Source of the DNA: an uncultured Bacteroides sp.
GTDB lineage: Bacteria; Bacteroidota; Bacteroidia; Bacteroidales; Bacteroidaceae
Direction of reading: 5' to 3'
NCBI RefSeq assembly: GCF_963677715.1
Contig: NZ_OY782496.1
Location: 114,935-178,934, forward strand
DNA: 64,000 nucleotides
How positions within the stretch are numbered: the first letter of the stretch is position 1; the number at the start of each line of letters is the position of its first letter. Below, piece after piece: positions 1 through 11,200 of this stretch. The notes under the pieces were generated by a model, which was given only the letters and a program-made list of their open reading frames with translations, was not told the DNA's origin and did no database searches. Position numbers and translations under genes: made by a program.

Positions 1-1091
1 AGCCACCAATATCCGTATTCCAATAAGGAATACCGACAAGGGAAAAATTCATTCCGGCAGGGATTTGTTTGCGAAATACACCCCAGTCAGAGTTTATATC
101 GCCCGACCACGAATTAGCGGCATAACGTTGCTGACCCGTAAAAGCCGAACGCGTAAGAATAAAGACACGTTTATCAGAAGTCGTTTGCCTTTGATGTTCG
201 CATACGCCTCCAACCGACATCAGAGGAAATGCATTACGTACTTTGCGGAATGAGCCCAAGTATGTTTTGTTATCAAAATCTTCTTCTTTAGTGGGATAAT
301 GGTCCGGTTCGGTAGAGTCCAACCACCAAGCATCCATACCCAGCTTAAAGAGATTCCGATTGAGATATTTCCAATAAACGTCACGCGCCTGTGGATTATA
401 GGCATCATACACCTTCACTCCATAGTTTTGAGGAAATGTTTCGAAGTTCATCAGTAAATTTTTCTGCTTTAATTCTCCAAATGGACGGGTATTAGGCCCG
501 AAAGATCCCCAAACAGAAATCATAGCATGAGCATTAAGATTATGTATTTTGTCTAGCATAAGCTGAAGATTCGGAAATTTTGGATTACGAAACTCTGTTG
601 AATTCCAGTTCTCATAGTTCGTTCCCCAATACTGCCAATCCTGAATTATACCATCTAAAGGAATATGTAAAGAACGATATTTCTCTACTACTCCGATTAT
701 CTCATCCTGGCTAGTATACCGTTCTTTGGATTGCCAAAAGCCAAAGGTCCAAAGAGGAAACATCGGTACTTGTCCGGTTAGTTCACGAATTCGGGCTATA
801 ACGCCATCCGCACTGTCACCATACATAAAATAATAATTACAACAGCCACCAACTTCCGAATCAAAAGTCATCCCCTGTTCATTGTCGGTAAAAGTAGTAG
901 GAGAATAATTTAATGATTTGTTATCAATAATATTCCCTTCATGATATTTAACTACACGGACAATGGAAGGAGTAAAACACTGAATTTCCACACAAGTGTT
1001 ACCCATATCCCAACGAAGTTTTCTGGAACAACTGAACCTTGAGAGGGAATACCAGCATTAGAAACAAGAAATAGCTAACTGTTTTTTTCAT
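1..1091 (-). pseudogene. Broken GH31 alpha-xylosidase-like gene (partial, runs off window)
   Basis: The reverse strand is open from about 1030 to the window edge and reads as a GH31 barrel of the Bacteroides alpha-xylosidase type: PMFPLWTFGFWQSKERY, DGIIQDWQYWG, the nucleophile region KLGMDAWWLDSTEPD and the acid/base region NSWSGD. Two lesions are visible. The ATG at 1091 overlaps the GH3 stop (ATGA) and begins a good signal peptide (MKKTVSYFLFLMLVFP), but that frame stops at about 999, while the GH31 frame is +1 to it with no upstream start. Also, KYHEG..DNKSL runs directly into NYSPTTFTD, so most of the N-terminal beta-sandwich (my estimate 120-150 residues) is missing. An internal ATG exists at 1006. 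The catalytic barrel itself looks undamaged. Probably a recent pseudogene, or less likely a barrel-only protein without a signal peptide. Confidence 0.8.
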
Positions 1092-3955
1092 AAAAATATA
1101 CATTTGTCTTTAGAAGTAAAGAGTACGTTTTTAGTATCTGTACCATCTACCTCAAATTTGATTTGCTTTTCTTTCATTGGGTCCAATTCATAATGAACAG
1201 CATCACCAACCACTTTTCCATCTACAAACATTGTCAATTTACCTACATCAGTTAAATTGCCGTTATTTTTCACAGAAACAACAACGTTCTTTGTCTTATT
1301 TACCAAATTCTCTTCTACTTTTACAATAGAGAGCGAGAAGTTGGCAGCAAACGAGCGGTTATAATTAAGTATCGTACTTACTCCTTTACTTGTATCAGAA
1401 TAACCCAGACTATCTTTGATTTTGTCTTTTGCTATGTAATCGGGACTAATGCCTCCTACCAAAATTTTAAATTCACCCTCTTCCACAACACGATCCATTC
1501 GATCGTTTAGCAACGAAAGTTGATACGGAGTCAACTCAAACGAAACAGTTTTAGACTCACCCGGTTTCAAATTGACGCGAACAAAATCTTTCAACTCTGT
1601 TATACGGGTTTTAACACTAGCGTACATATCAGTCACATACAGTTGCACCACCTCATCGCCCGCACGTTTCCCGGTATTAGTTACATTCACTTGCACATCA
1701 ACATTACCATTGCCTTTCACCGCTGTTTTCAAACCAGAGTATTCAAAAGAAGTATAACTCAAACCATAGCCGAAACGATAAAGCGGATAGAACTCCATAT
1801 CAACATAATTATAACCACGCCCCGAAGTCTTAAAATTATAATAAAGTGGAAGTTGCGCCGCATCTCTCGGAAAAGTCATAGGCAGACGACCAGCGGGATT
1901 GTAATCACCAAACAAAATGTCGGCTGTAGCAGGGCCGCCCTCTTGTCCGGGTAACCAATTCACAAGAATAGCCCGGCACTCTTTGGTCGCTTTCGTTAGG
2001 TTATACGGACGGCCTACCTGAAGGATTAAGATAACAGGAGTCCCCGTGGCACATACAGCATCAAGCAGTTCTTGCTGTTTACCGGGTAAAATTAGTGTAG
2101 CCAGATCGTTATTCTCACCACAAGTTTTGCGTACCCCCTGAATGGCTTCACTAGTAGAACAATCGCCGAGAACCAATACTGCTACATCCGATCTACGGGC
2201 AGCAGTAACTGCTTTTTCTATATTTGAACTATTGTCAGTCGTAAAATCGCAACCTTGTTCATAAATGACATGAGTATCTTTGCTTACCGTTCCTTTAATC
2301 CCTGTCAAAACAGATTTTAACTGACCGGGTTGCAATTTCGGAGTATAGTCACCTGGCTGAAGATCATCGGCTCCGGGACCTATCACCGCAATCGTCTTAG
2401 TTGCCTTATTTAGTGGCAGAAACCCATTTTTATTTTCTAACATCACGATAGACTCCCTAGACGCTTGACGAGCCATTTCCTTATGACTGTCAGAGTTCCA
2501 TCCCGGATAAATTTTATTCCAATCAAGTGGTTGGCACGGATTTTTCTCAAACAATTCATTGCGAAACATGGTACGCAACATAGTACGGCAGACAAAATCA
2601 AGGTCTTTCATGTTAATCTTTCCATTTCTGACAGCTTCAATCACACTTTTATCACTATATGTATCGCCACAATTAGTAGCAATACCGGCAGCTAATGCAA
2701 GATTAGCTGCCTCAATTTTATCTTTCGCTACATAATGTTTGCGACTAGTCATGTTGCCGATAGCCCCACAATCACTAACTATAAATCCGTCAAAGCCCCA
2801 CTCTTCGCGAAGAATACCCTTTAATAGTTCTTTACTTTTGGCAATTGGAACACCTAAATAGTCAGAATAAGCCATCATTATCGATTGGCAGTTGTAATTA
2901 CGAATAACGTGACGAAACGGCACCAAATGAACTTCTCGCATTTCACGTTCGGAAAGACCTATGTCCTGAGAGTCACGTCCACCTAAAGGAGCACCATGTC
3001 CGGCAAAATGTTTGGGAGTAGCAAATAAACCTCTGGATTGAAAACCCTTAATCCATGCACCACCAATTTGTGATACTAATACCGGATCTTCTCCAAATGT
3101 CTCTTCGCAACGTCCCCAGCGAGCATCTTGAGCTACATCAAGCACAGGCGACCACGCTTGTTTGGTATGTGCAGCAACAGTTTCATCACCAATAACCATA
3201 GCCACCTCCTCAATCAACTGTTTATCCCAAGTAGCTCCCAAAGCCAATGCCTGAGGAAAAATTGTTGCTCCACTGCCGTAAGAAAAACCATGTACGGCTT
3301 CTACTTTAGTAATAGGCGGAACATAAAGATGAGGGATGCCTGGAATACCCCAACCTTCACGTATCAATTCCATTTTATCTTCCGGAGTCATAACAGACAG
3401 AAGACTTTCTACTCTTTCTTCAACAGGCAACGAAGGATCCATATAGCGTTTATTAGTCACCGCACCCTTCCGGTCCTTTAACTCCCGCGCCGCAAGCGAA
3501 ACGGAAATTTCCCTTATAAATAAAGGTTTAGATAACTTCCCTGCCTTTATTACCATCTTAACGTGAGCGCCATATTTAGGGGGAAACGTAATTTTAAAAC
3601 CTTTGCTGCTGTTACTAACCGTATAAGCAACCGGAGTACCAAGATTCATAGGATCATAAGTCACAAAAACATCAAGTGCCGTTTGCAATTCCGATTTTGA
3701 GATACCTTGTGCCGTAAGTGTAAGTTCTTCTATATCACCCGGCTGTTGAAGAGTGAACATCAGCCATTGTTCTTGATTCAGTTTACCTACTGATAGAGTC
3801 CACATAGTGCCCTGATTCTTGTCAAATGCAAAATGTATTTCATCTGGATTCGCTGAAGCGGAAGCCGAAAGGACATTACTCTGTTGCTGCGCCATCGCAT
3901 AGGAGCATGAAAATGCTCCTATAATCAGCATCATTTTTAGTTTGTTTTTTATCAT
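1088..3955 (-). CDS. Secreted GH3 beta-glycosidase (beta-glucosidase/xylosidase type) with N-terminal F5/8-like domain
   Basis: 955 residues. A signal peptide (1-22) is followed by a discoidin/F5-8-like beta domain (about 28-155), the GH3 N-terminal barrel (about 170-475; KHFAGHG at 315-321, nucleophile Asp395 in FIVSDCGA), the GH3 C-terminal alpha/beta domain (about 500-735), an FnIII-like domain (about 790-860) and an extra C-terminal beta module. The family removes beta-linked glucose, xylose or similar residues from the non-reducing end; the exact sugar cannot be read here. It is longer than the usual 740-790 residues because of the added end domains. It is the first gene of a two-gene unit, its stop overlapping the start of the broken GH31. 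It diverges from the SARP-like regulator at 4290, a likely controller. Periplasmic or surface location is inferred. Confidence 0.9.
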   Translation of the reverse strand: MIKNKLKMMLIIGAFSCSYAMAQQQSNVLSASASANPDEIHFAFDKNQGTMWTLSVGKLNQEQWLMFTLQQPGDIEELTLTAQGISKSELQTALDVFVTYDPMNLGTPVAYTVSNSSKGFKITFPPKYGAHVKMVIKAGKLSKPLFIREISVSLAARELKDRKGAVTNKRYMDPSLPVEERVESLLSVMTPEDKMELIREGWGIPGIPHLYVPPITKVEAVHGFSYGSGATIFPQALALGATWDKQLIEEVAMVIGDETVAAHTKQAWSPVLDVAQDARWGRCEETFGEDPVLVSQIGGAWIKGFQSRGLFATPKHFAGHGAPLGGRDSQDIGLSEREMREVHLVPFRHVIRNYNCQSIMMAYSDYLGVPIAKSKELLKGILREEWGFDGFIVSDCGAIGNMTSRKHYVAKDKIEAANLALAAGIATNCGDTYSDKSVIEAVRNGKINMKDLDFVCRTMLRTMFRNELFEKNPCQPLDWNKIYPGWNSDSHKEMARQASRESIVMLENKNGFLPLNKATKTIAVIGPGADDLQPGDYTPKLQPGQLKSVLTGIKGTVSKDTHVIYEQGCDFTTDNSSNIEKAVTAARRSDVAVLVLGDCSTSEAIQGVRKTCGENNDLATLILPGKQQELLDAVCATGTPVILILQVGRPYNLTKATKECRAILVNWLPGQEGGPATADILFGDYNPAGRLPMTFPRDAAQLPLYYNFKTSGRGYNYVDMEFYPLYRFGYGLSYTSFEYSGLKTAVKGNGNVDVQVNVTNTGKRAGDEVVQLYVTDMYASVKTRITELKDFVRVNLKPGESKTVSFELTPYQLSLLNDRMDRVVEEGEFKILVGGISPDYIAKDKIKDSLGYSDTSKGVSTILNYNRSFAANFSLSIVKVEENLVNKTKNVVVSVKNNGNLTDVGKLTMFVDGKVVGDAVHYELDPMKEKQIKFEVDGTDTKNVLFTSKDKCIFL

Positions 3956-4289
3956 TATTGTGCATGCTACAATTCATTTATTTTATCTTATCTCTATATA
4001 ATGCTCCCCTAAATCTCAATATTATAAATCTAACTAAAACATCCTACATACAAAAAAAGCAATACTCTTTTCTGAAGGCAAAGTAAATCCCGGTCTATTA
4101 ATAATAGATAAACAGCATGATTAATATAGCATTAAAATAAACTTAATTCTAATAGCCTTCTATCAATAGCCATGTTTAGTCTGCATCTAAACGCTCAATT
4201 TCCCAAAAAAAGACTTTCTATTTTAAAATTAGCACTATATTTGTAGTATTAACACAATTTGAATATCCTAATTAGACAACCTTATAATT
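3956..4289. other. Divergent intergenic region between GH3 and the SARP-like regulator
   Basis: 334 AT-rich bases without a gene. It must hold the GH3 promoter (minus strand) and the regulator promoter (plus strand). Toward GH3 I see only a one-mismatch -7 candidate (TTACTTTG on the minus strand, about 4079-4086). Confidence 0.6.
4215..4243 (+). promoter_or_regulatory. Bacteroides-type promoter of the SARP-like regulator
   Basis: The exact -7 match TATATTTG lies at 4236-4243, with a weak -33 element (TTTC, 4215-4218) 17 bases upstream. The start codon is 47 bases downstream. Confidence 0.5.
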
Positions 4290-6833
4290 ATGATGAGAAA
4301 AACATTATTTATATTAATATTCCTTATATCATCTTCTTTATATTCAAGCAATTTAGACTACGGTTTATATATCAAGTCATATCCTTTTAAAGGATCAGAA
4401 ATGTCCAGCCTCGTATTAGAAAATGGTAACCCGATTAAGTTAGGCGATGAGCTAACTATTTCCTTTGACATATACAACCGAAAAGACTGCGTTTTCGGAA
4501 ATGTGTTTAGATTCGTGACAGACAAGAATGAAAACATAGATCTTTTATATACTGTTGGAGAAAACGACAAAAGATTTCCCGCTTTTGTCATCAAAGAATC
4601 TATCCACCCTATTCCCAAAGAAATAGCTCGGGAACAATGGATTCCTGTTAGAGTGACGTTTTCTTCAAAAAGTGATCAAATCATTCTATCATACGGAGCA
4701 ACTAAACTGCCAATAAGTTATCCCATATCCAAATCAAAGAGCGTCCGCATGTGCTTTGGCTTATGCCCATTTGAGAATTTCACTCTTTCCGATGTAGCTT
4801 CCATTAATATAAAGAATATAAAAATAATAAAAAACAAAAAAACAATCAGATACTGGAAATTAGAAAAGCATAATAAACAGTCCTGTTATGACCTCATCCA
4901 ACATGTACCGGCCATTGCTACCAATGCATATTGGTTAATTGATGATCACATCACCTGGCAAAAAATATATTCCAAGAAGCATTCAGCATGTCCCTCTATA
5001 GCCTTTAACTCTTCATCCGGTATTTTCTATATGGCCAGTGACTCTAAAAGACTATTTATTTTTGATACGAACAAACAACGTACCGACAGTCTTAACGTCA
5101 CAAGTGGTAACTACGTGGTAAATTCACCCAATCAGCTAATTTATATTCCTGATAAGAAAAAGCTTATTTCATACAACATTGATGAAAATCTTTTCTCTTT
5201 TTTCTCTTTTAATGATAGATCATGGAGTAGCAACAATAAATCAGTAAAAGAGCACAGTTACTGGAATAATACCGCTATTTATTGTCCGACCGACTCCTCC
5301 ATTGTATCTTTCGGAGGATATGGGTTCTACAGATATAACAACGAACTAATCAAACAATATCCTTATGGCAACAGAGAAGCCGAGAAGATACAACTAACAG
5401 AAATATCTCCCAGATATTCGGTTGGTTCAGCTATTGTCAATAACACCTTATATTTATTCGGAGGTAGAGGTTGCAAATCGGGCAGACAAGAATTGTCGCC
5501 TAAAAACTATTATGATTTTTACTCCATCAATCTACTGACAAGGCAGGTTAACAAGCTATGGGAATCAACCAATATACAGGGAGGTGATTTTGTTTCCGGA
5601 GAAAATATGATTTACGACCCGAGAAAAAAATGTTTCTACATGTTTGCGACCCAGAGTGGAGGTGTTTTAATGAAAATAAAGCCTGACAGCATTGGCCTCG
5701 AACCGATGTCTTTGCCTATGAATATCAATTTCGAATCGCAATATTTATACACGAATCTCTATTATTCACCGAAACAAAAAAAACTTTATGCACTCATAAA
5801 TAAAACAAGAGTTGACAACACCTCAGATATTAGTATTTATTCCATCAATTATCCTCCAATCTCAGTAAACGACTTGTTGCAGCAAAATCAAACTGAAGAA
5901 TCAGAGAACTCTTTTATTTGGTATATAATTTTTGCTGCAATTGCCTTACTGACAGTTATTTCTTATTTATATTACAAAAATAAAACCATAAAAAAAGATG
6001 TTCGTTTATCAAAACCAACAGAACAAGAAGTCAATATCTCACTAGCATATGATATAGAAAACAAAATTAAAGAAGAATGCCTGTCCAGCTATTATGATTT
6101 TTCCAAACAATGCATTTGTTTGCTAGGAGGTTTTCAGGTAAAAGATAGAGAAGGAAACGACATAACCGGATTATTCACACCTACATTAAAATCATTGCTG
6201 ATATTACTAATAATGTATACCGAAGAAAACCCCAAAGGCATTTTAGGGAATAAAATGATTCAACTCCTATGGTATGACAAGAGTGAAGATTCTGCCAAAA
6301 ACAACAGAAATGTCTATTTAAGCAAATTAAGAACTATTCTGGAAAAGATCGGAGACATTGAGATTATAAATCAAAATAGCTTCTGGAGCATTAAATTCGG
6401 GAAAGACCTTATATGTGACTACAAAGAGGCTATGCAATATTATACAACCATAAAAGAGAATCACACATACGACGAAGAAGCATTCAATAAATTACTTGAA
6501 CTTCTACTCCGTGGAACGCTTTTGCCTAATACCGAAATAGATTGGATTGATAAATTCAAAAGTGATTTTTCCAATATGACAATCGACACTCTCTGCAGCT
6601 TGCTCAGAAAAGAAAATACAAGCAATGATTTCAAACTAAAAATAGCCGATACGATTTTTCAGCACGACTACATCAATGAAGAAGCCTTATGTATAAAATG
6701 CAGTATATTATGTGAATCAGGGAAAAAGGGATTAGCAAAGAATCTTTATGATAACTTTTGCAAAGAGTATCTCAATTCTTTAGGTACCGAGTACAGGCAT
6801 TCCCTCTCAGATGTCATAAATATGAAACTATAA
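4290..6833 (+). CDS. Membrane-spanning one-component regulator: kelch-type sensor joined to SARP-like DNA-binding and TPR region
   Basis: 847 residues. Order seen: signal peptide (1-18); a jelly-roll, concanavalin-like domain (about 20-195; LTISFDIYNR, idLLYTVGE); a kelch-like propeller (about 215-525; IVSFGGYGFYRYN, LYLFGGRGCKSG); one membrane helix at about 541-560; then, from residue 605 (CLLGGFQVKD), a winged-helix of the OmpR/SARP type (NKMIQLLWYD.., NRNVYLSKLRTIL) and an all-helical C-terminus like the bacterial transcriptional activator domain. It carries no kinase or receiver domain, so binding of an extracytoplasmic ligand would act directly on a tethered DNA-binding domain. It sits between two glycosidase operons, divergent from GH3, and probably controls them. 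The ligand is unknown. The fold calls are by eye; the arrangement of the domains around one helix is clear. Confidence 0.8.
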   Translation: MMRKTLFILIFLISSSLYSSNLDYGLYIKSYPFKGSEMSSLVLENGNPIKLGDELTISFDIYNRKDCVFGNVFRFVTDKNENIDLLYTVGENDKRFPAFVIKESIHPIPKEIAREQWIPVRVTFSSKSDQIILSYGATKLPISYPISKSKSVRMCFGLCPFENFTLSDVASINIKNIKIIKNKKTIRYWKLEKHNKQSCYDLIQHVPAIATNAYWLIDDHITWQKIYSKKHSACPSIAFNSSSGIFYMASDSKRLFIFDTNKQRTDSLNVTSGNYVVNSPNQLIYIPDKKKLISYNIDENLFSFFSFNDRSWSSNNKSVKEHSYWNNTAIYCPTDSSIVSFGGYGFYRYNNELIKQYPYGNREAEKIQLTEISPRYSVGSAIVNNTLYLFGGRGCKSGRQELSPKNYYDFYSINLLTRQVNKLWESTNIQGGDFVSGENMIYDPRKKCFYMFATQSGGVLMKIKPDSIGLEPMSLPMNINFESQYLYTNLYYSPKQKKLYALINKTRVDNTSDISIYSINYPPISVNDLLQQNQTEESENSFIWYIIFAAIALLTVISYLYYKNKTIKKDVRLSKPTEQEVNISLAYDIENKIKEECLSSYYDFSKQCICLLGGFQVKDREGNDITGLFTPTLKSLLILLIMYTEENPKGILGNKMIQLLWYDKSEDSAKNNRNVYLSKLRTILEKIGDIEIINQNSFWSIKFGKDLICDYKEAMQYYTTIKENHTYDEEAFNKLLELLLRGTLLPNTEIDWIDKFKSDFSNMTIDTLCSLLRKENTSNDFKLKIADTIFQHDYINEEALCIKCSILCESGKKGLAKNLYDNFCKEYLNSLGTEYRHSLSDVINMKL

Positions 6834-6943
6834 TCATCCCCCTGTCATTTTACACCACCAGTAGATCAGGACGACACATGCGTTATTTTCATTAAACGAT
6901 GAATTTTAGAGGCAAAATTCAAATTCTGTTCACTTCGGAAAAC

Positions 6944-6985
6944 ACAAAAATGCGAGATCAATTCAACCTCGCATTTCAATTTTAT
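6944..6985. terminator. Bidirectional terminator between convergent genes
   Basis: A perfect 9-bp stem (AAATGCGAG at 6948-6956, CTCGCATTT at 6968-6976) with A-rich and T-rich flanks, between the SARP-like regulator and the GH71/99-like gene. Confidence 0.75.
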
Positions 6986-7019
6986 ATGATAAAGATAAAC
7001 CAATAGTGTAAATTCAGGA

Positions 7020-8258
7020 TTAATTTGCACGTTCCGGAATTGCAGTACTCAATGGTTTTTCTTTTCTCAACATTTTACCCGCTTCACCTATTAGCCAAAG
7101 ATAATGATCACTCTTTATTCCATCTTCAATTGGAACAAATATACTCTTTCCTACCGGCACTTTCTTAGCACATTTAAAAACAGCTGTACCCTCATCTATC
7201 TCATCAAACATAGCAACATAAATCATTTCTGCTCCTAAGCCGATAGCACCCGAAAGTTGCTTCCAGAAAAAAGAGCCTTTATTTCTAGCTATCTGTACAG
7301 TTTGACGTCCGCCATGCATGTTTTTCCATGAAAATCCGGGAAAAACTAATGGAGCATAGTCAGTACCGTTTTTCTTGCTCCAAGCAATATCTCCTTGAAT
7401 CAATTGTTTGTATGATGCATAATTAGATTCATTATAACGGCCCACAAACCAAGGCATCACAATATCGCATTTTTTTATCAACTCGTGTAGCCTAGGATCA
7501 GATTCAGTATCACCGGAAAGTTCCCTCCAATGAGTCGGTACTCCCAACATAATACTAAATCCTCTCTCTTTCAATCCGTTGATTATCTTATCAGCTTCAT
7601 CCAAACCGTACCGTCGATGATCATTGAAGCCAACGCCCCATACCACAACAAGCGGTTTATTATTATGATACAGATAAGAAGGGTTCCGAGCGTGATTCTT
7701 CAACGAATGGAGCTTTGTCAACTCGTCAATGTCCTTTAATAAGATTTGTTCTTCACCCGAATTCATTCCACTCAAATCATACATAATACAAATGGCACGT
7801 TCGTACTTGTTCGCAGCTTTCATTGCAGATTGAAGCACCTTATTAAAATGCTTCTTACCACTTTTATTTCGTATTTCCGCAATGAAACGTTGCATAAAGA
7901 CACCATCTAATCCATATTCTTTCATCCAACGAAAGTGGGTATCTACCGTCGATTCATCGTACGAACTGAACACATAAGCAGGAGTTCCATCCTCAAATTT
8001 AAAGGCTGTTTTATACACTTTTTTATACTCTGATACCTCAGGCCATAAATCAATGTTGCACGACCCTGGCTTGAAACCATTACGCCCCGGATAATGATGC
8101 CATTCTCTACCTGCTCCATCACCTGGAGCATTAAACCATCCCTGATAACCAGCCATAACCAACCCCTTATAAGAGTTATATTGTTTATGAGAAGGTTGAG
8201 ACATCACACCTATTGAAACCAATAAAAAAAACGATACTAAAACACTTCTATTTCTCAT
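7020..8258 (-). CDS. Secreted GH71/GH99-like glycosidase
   Basis: 412 residues with a signal peptide (about 1-20, ending near VMSQ). The body reads as a single barrel of the GH71/GH99-like group often annotated as a xylosidase/arabinosidase-like protein in Bacteroides: YKGLVMAGYQGWFNAPGDG at the start, TPAYVFSSYDESTVDTHFRWM, DGVFMQRF, PLVVVWG, IVMPWFVGRY, and a late YVAMFDEIDEGTA with acidic residues suited to catalysis. The substrate has not been established for this subgroup as far as I know. It is the last gene of the GH95-GH2 operon, 35 bases after GH2, and ends at a bidirectional terminator. Confidence 0.75.
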   Translation of the reverse strand: MRNRSVLVSFFLLVSIGVMSQPSHKQYNSYKGLVMAGYQGWFNAPGDGAGREWHHYPGRNGFKPGSCNIDLWPEVSEYKKVYKTAFKFEDGTPAYVFSSYDESTVDTHFRWMKEYGLDGVFMQRFIAEIRNKSGKKHFNKVLQSAMKAANKYERAICIMYDLSGMNSGEEQILLKDIDELTKLHSLKNHARNPSYLYHNNKPLVVVWGVGFNDHRRYGLDEADKIINGLKERGFSIMLGVPTHWRELSGDTESDPRLHELIKKCDIVMPWFVGRYNESNYASYKQLIQGDIAWSKKNGTDYAPLVFPGFSWKNMHGGRQTVQIARNKGSFFWKQLSGAIGLGAEMIYVAMFDEIDEGTAVFKCAKKVPVGKSIFVPIEDGIKSDHYLWLIGEAGKMLRKEKPLSTAIPERAN

Positions 8259-8293
8259 GATATTTCATTTTATAAAAATCGTCAATCTTCTTC

Positions 8294-11200
8294 CTATCTA
8301 ACGACAGATGAAAGCAACTTTTTAAGATATTCACTATCGGAAGATTCAAACCTTACGTTCATTTTTAGCAGATTGGAATTATCCTCTAATTTCATGGTCA
8401 GATGATTCCAACCTTTATCCAATATAAGATTAGATATCTTCGTTTCATTGTTACCTGTAGAAATCTCTCGGGAAGTAACTTGCTGCCCGTTTAACCACAA
8501 GGTTAAATGTCCTTTCGTACGGACAAACATATCCAAATTGGGCATGTCCGGTTCGGCCAACAAATTGCTCAATGAACGAGGACTGTATATCCAATAACTC
8601 ATGCAGACCACTTTATTACCGGAAGAAGAAAACTGAAATGAAAATAGATCATTTGGATTGGCTGTCTGCACTTTCCAAACTCCATTTCCGAACTGCATAT
8701 TCAGTTTCGGGTGAATAGTAGATAAATCTGTTTGTGTAACATTTGTCATCGGACCGCACACAAGCGCACGATGCAATACAGCATTACCGCCTAACGCCTG
8801 CATAGAAGTAAGATTATTGTTAGAAACCACTGCTCCAATATTTATTAAAAACCGGCTAAGAACCGATTGCGTTTCTTGTCTGATATCGCTTAAATCTAAC
8901 GTAGAAAGTATGAATTCCGCTTTACCATCATGAAGAGAAGCCAGAACAACATCACTTCCTTTAGCTTCATGTTCGCTCCGGAAGACATACCCTGTTTTAG
9001 ACGTTTCCGGACGGTTATTCCAACATTGCCACTCGGTATTGCACGCCCGAAGCAAAATATGAGCTTTGGAAATAAAGTCTCCCTTCATTCCATAATACAT
9101 GGCAGTTTTTCCTCTCGGCAATAATTCAGAGAAGTAGAAATCGGCATTTGTCAATCCCTGCAAGGCCAATGCATTCTTCGCCACAATAAAGGATGTTGCC
9201 TTTCGGTCATCCAGAACAACGGGATAAGGTAATAATTCATTCACCTCTGCTAATGACTCTTTCGTCAGATTAAGCACAACGATTCGTGCTCCCATTACTA
9301 TCCCTTTTTTAATAATAGCCAACTGCTTTTTATCTCCGTCAGGAAAGTTTTTTCCGTCTATTATCAATAATGATTGGGAGGTTACACCTTCATCTGTTAC
9401 CACTTTAATGCCAAGATTCTCTAATCCTTCTTTTAGAGCCGAGCCAGTCGCAAAAACCCTCACCCCATCAGCGGGAATCACTTGTTCAAAAGGAGCAATC
9501 TCTTGAACGCTTTTCTTCCCCTTATACGGAGCAATCGGAGTAGCATTGGCACAACGGACGGCATCAAATAACGGCCACGTACGATAAAGCGGCAACGATG
9601 CATCATATCCCGGATTAAGTGTCGTTGTATAAGGTCCTAAACGTTCCGGTTGCATACCATGTGCACTTTCCTTAAAATCAAAGAAAACGCCATCTTCTAA
9701 TCCCGACTTTCGGCTTGTATCGGAAAGTCCCAGAGGTAAAGGCTGTAAACCATACCACACCAAATTAAAAATGCTACTATACGAAGCATTATTTTCACGC
9801 TGTGTTTTAATTAAATCATAACTTTCGAGTGCAATGGCCTCCATACGACCCTTCATGCTTTCGTACGCACGATTGCCATTGTAAACGGACGCCTGCTTCG
9901 GGGTTCCATAATAAGCCATGCTTTGTTCTCCAATTCCCCAAGGTTTACCCTGCGAAGCCCAATGTTTCATACCGTCCGTACCTCCGTAATGCCCAACGAT
10001 AGTAGGCAGATCAGTCGGACGGTCTGTCTCTCCATCACCCGAAATCCATGTACGCGTAGGATCCATCTCCGACACAATTCTCACCCAATGATTAATCTCC
10101 TGTATTTGTTTCTGCACCAAACTTTCAGGAGCTTTAAAGACATGTAAAACTACCGGAACGGTTTCGTTACAAACACTCCATCCAAATACTGCCGCATGGT
10201 TCTTATCTCTATTTATCAGACGACGAAGATGTTCTGCACAACTATTCCAATAGTCCTCACTATCAATCTTTGGGCCTCCGTCACTCGACCAAATTCCTGT
10301 TTCATCCAATACACAAATACCCATTTCATCAGCCACATCAAGATAGAATCGGGGAAAAGGTTCGGCGTGTAACCGGACAGCATTAGCATTTGCATCTTTC
10401 AGCATATTAAACCAAGCCCACGCATAACGACGCGTCATTTGTGGTACCCCCATAAAATGCCACGAATCTCCTTTCAAAAAGATAGGGCGTTCATTTAGTA
10501 ACAGACGATTACCTTCAATCCGAAACTGACGCCAACCAAAGCGTTCGTACTTCTTATCTATGATTTGTTTATCCGCTGTCAGTCGGACTACTGCACCATA
10601 TAAATTTGGCATTTCCGGAGTCCAATAATCTAATCCTTCTACCCCCTTGGCCTCGAGCCGAATTTTAGTGACGGCATTTGCAAGAAGTTCCACTTTCTTA
10701 AGCGTTTTGAACTTTAAGGCAGATTGTGCAGCCAGTTCTCCTCGTTGTACAGGAAGCTCATTTACAGAGCGGCCTGCTGTATTATACCATTTACGAATGT
10801 CCGCATTAACATCAACTGTTTTTTTCTGCGAAGTCGCATTCCTAATATCCAATTCTATTATTAATTGCTTATTCTTAACGTCCGGCTGAACAAACATACC
10901 AGATACGTAAACAGGTGGGTAAGCGAATAAAGAAACATCCTGCCAGATGCCAGCCATATCGATTCCCCACATGGAGCCACCCACATACGTACGTCGTCCA
11001 TATTTGCCCTGATCATCAAAAAGGCTGGCTTTAGCCACTCCAACCAAAATTTCATTCCTTTGTCCGGGCCTCAAATATGAGGTTACATCAAATTCAAAAG
11101 GCAAAAAAAGCTCAAAGTTAGTCCCTACTTCTTCTCCGTTTACATACACTTGCGTCTTACCCATTACGGCTTCGAAATGGAGTATCATTTGCTTTCCACT

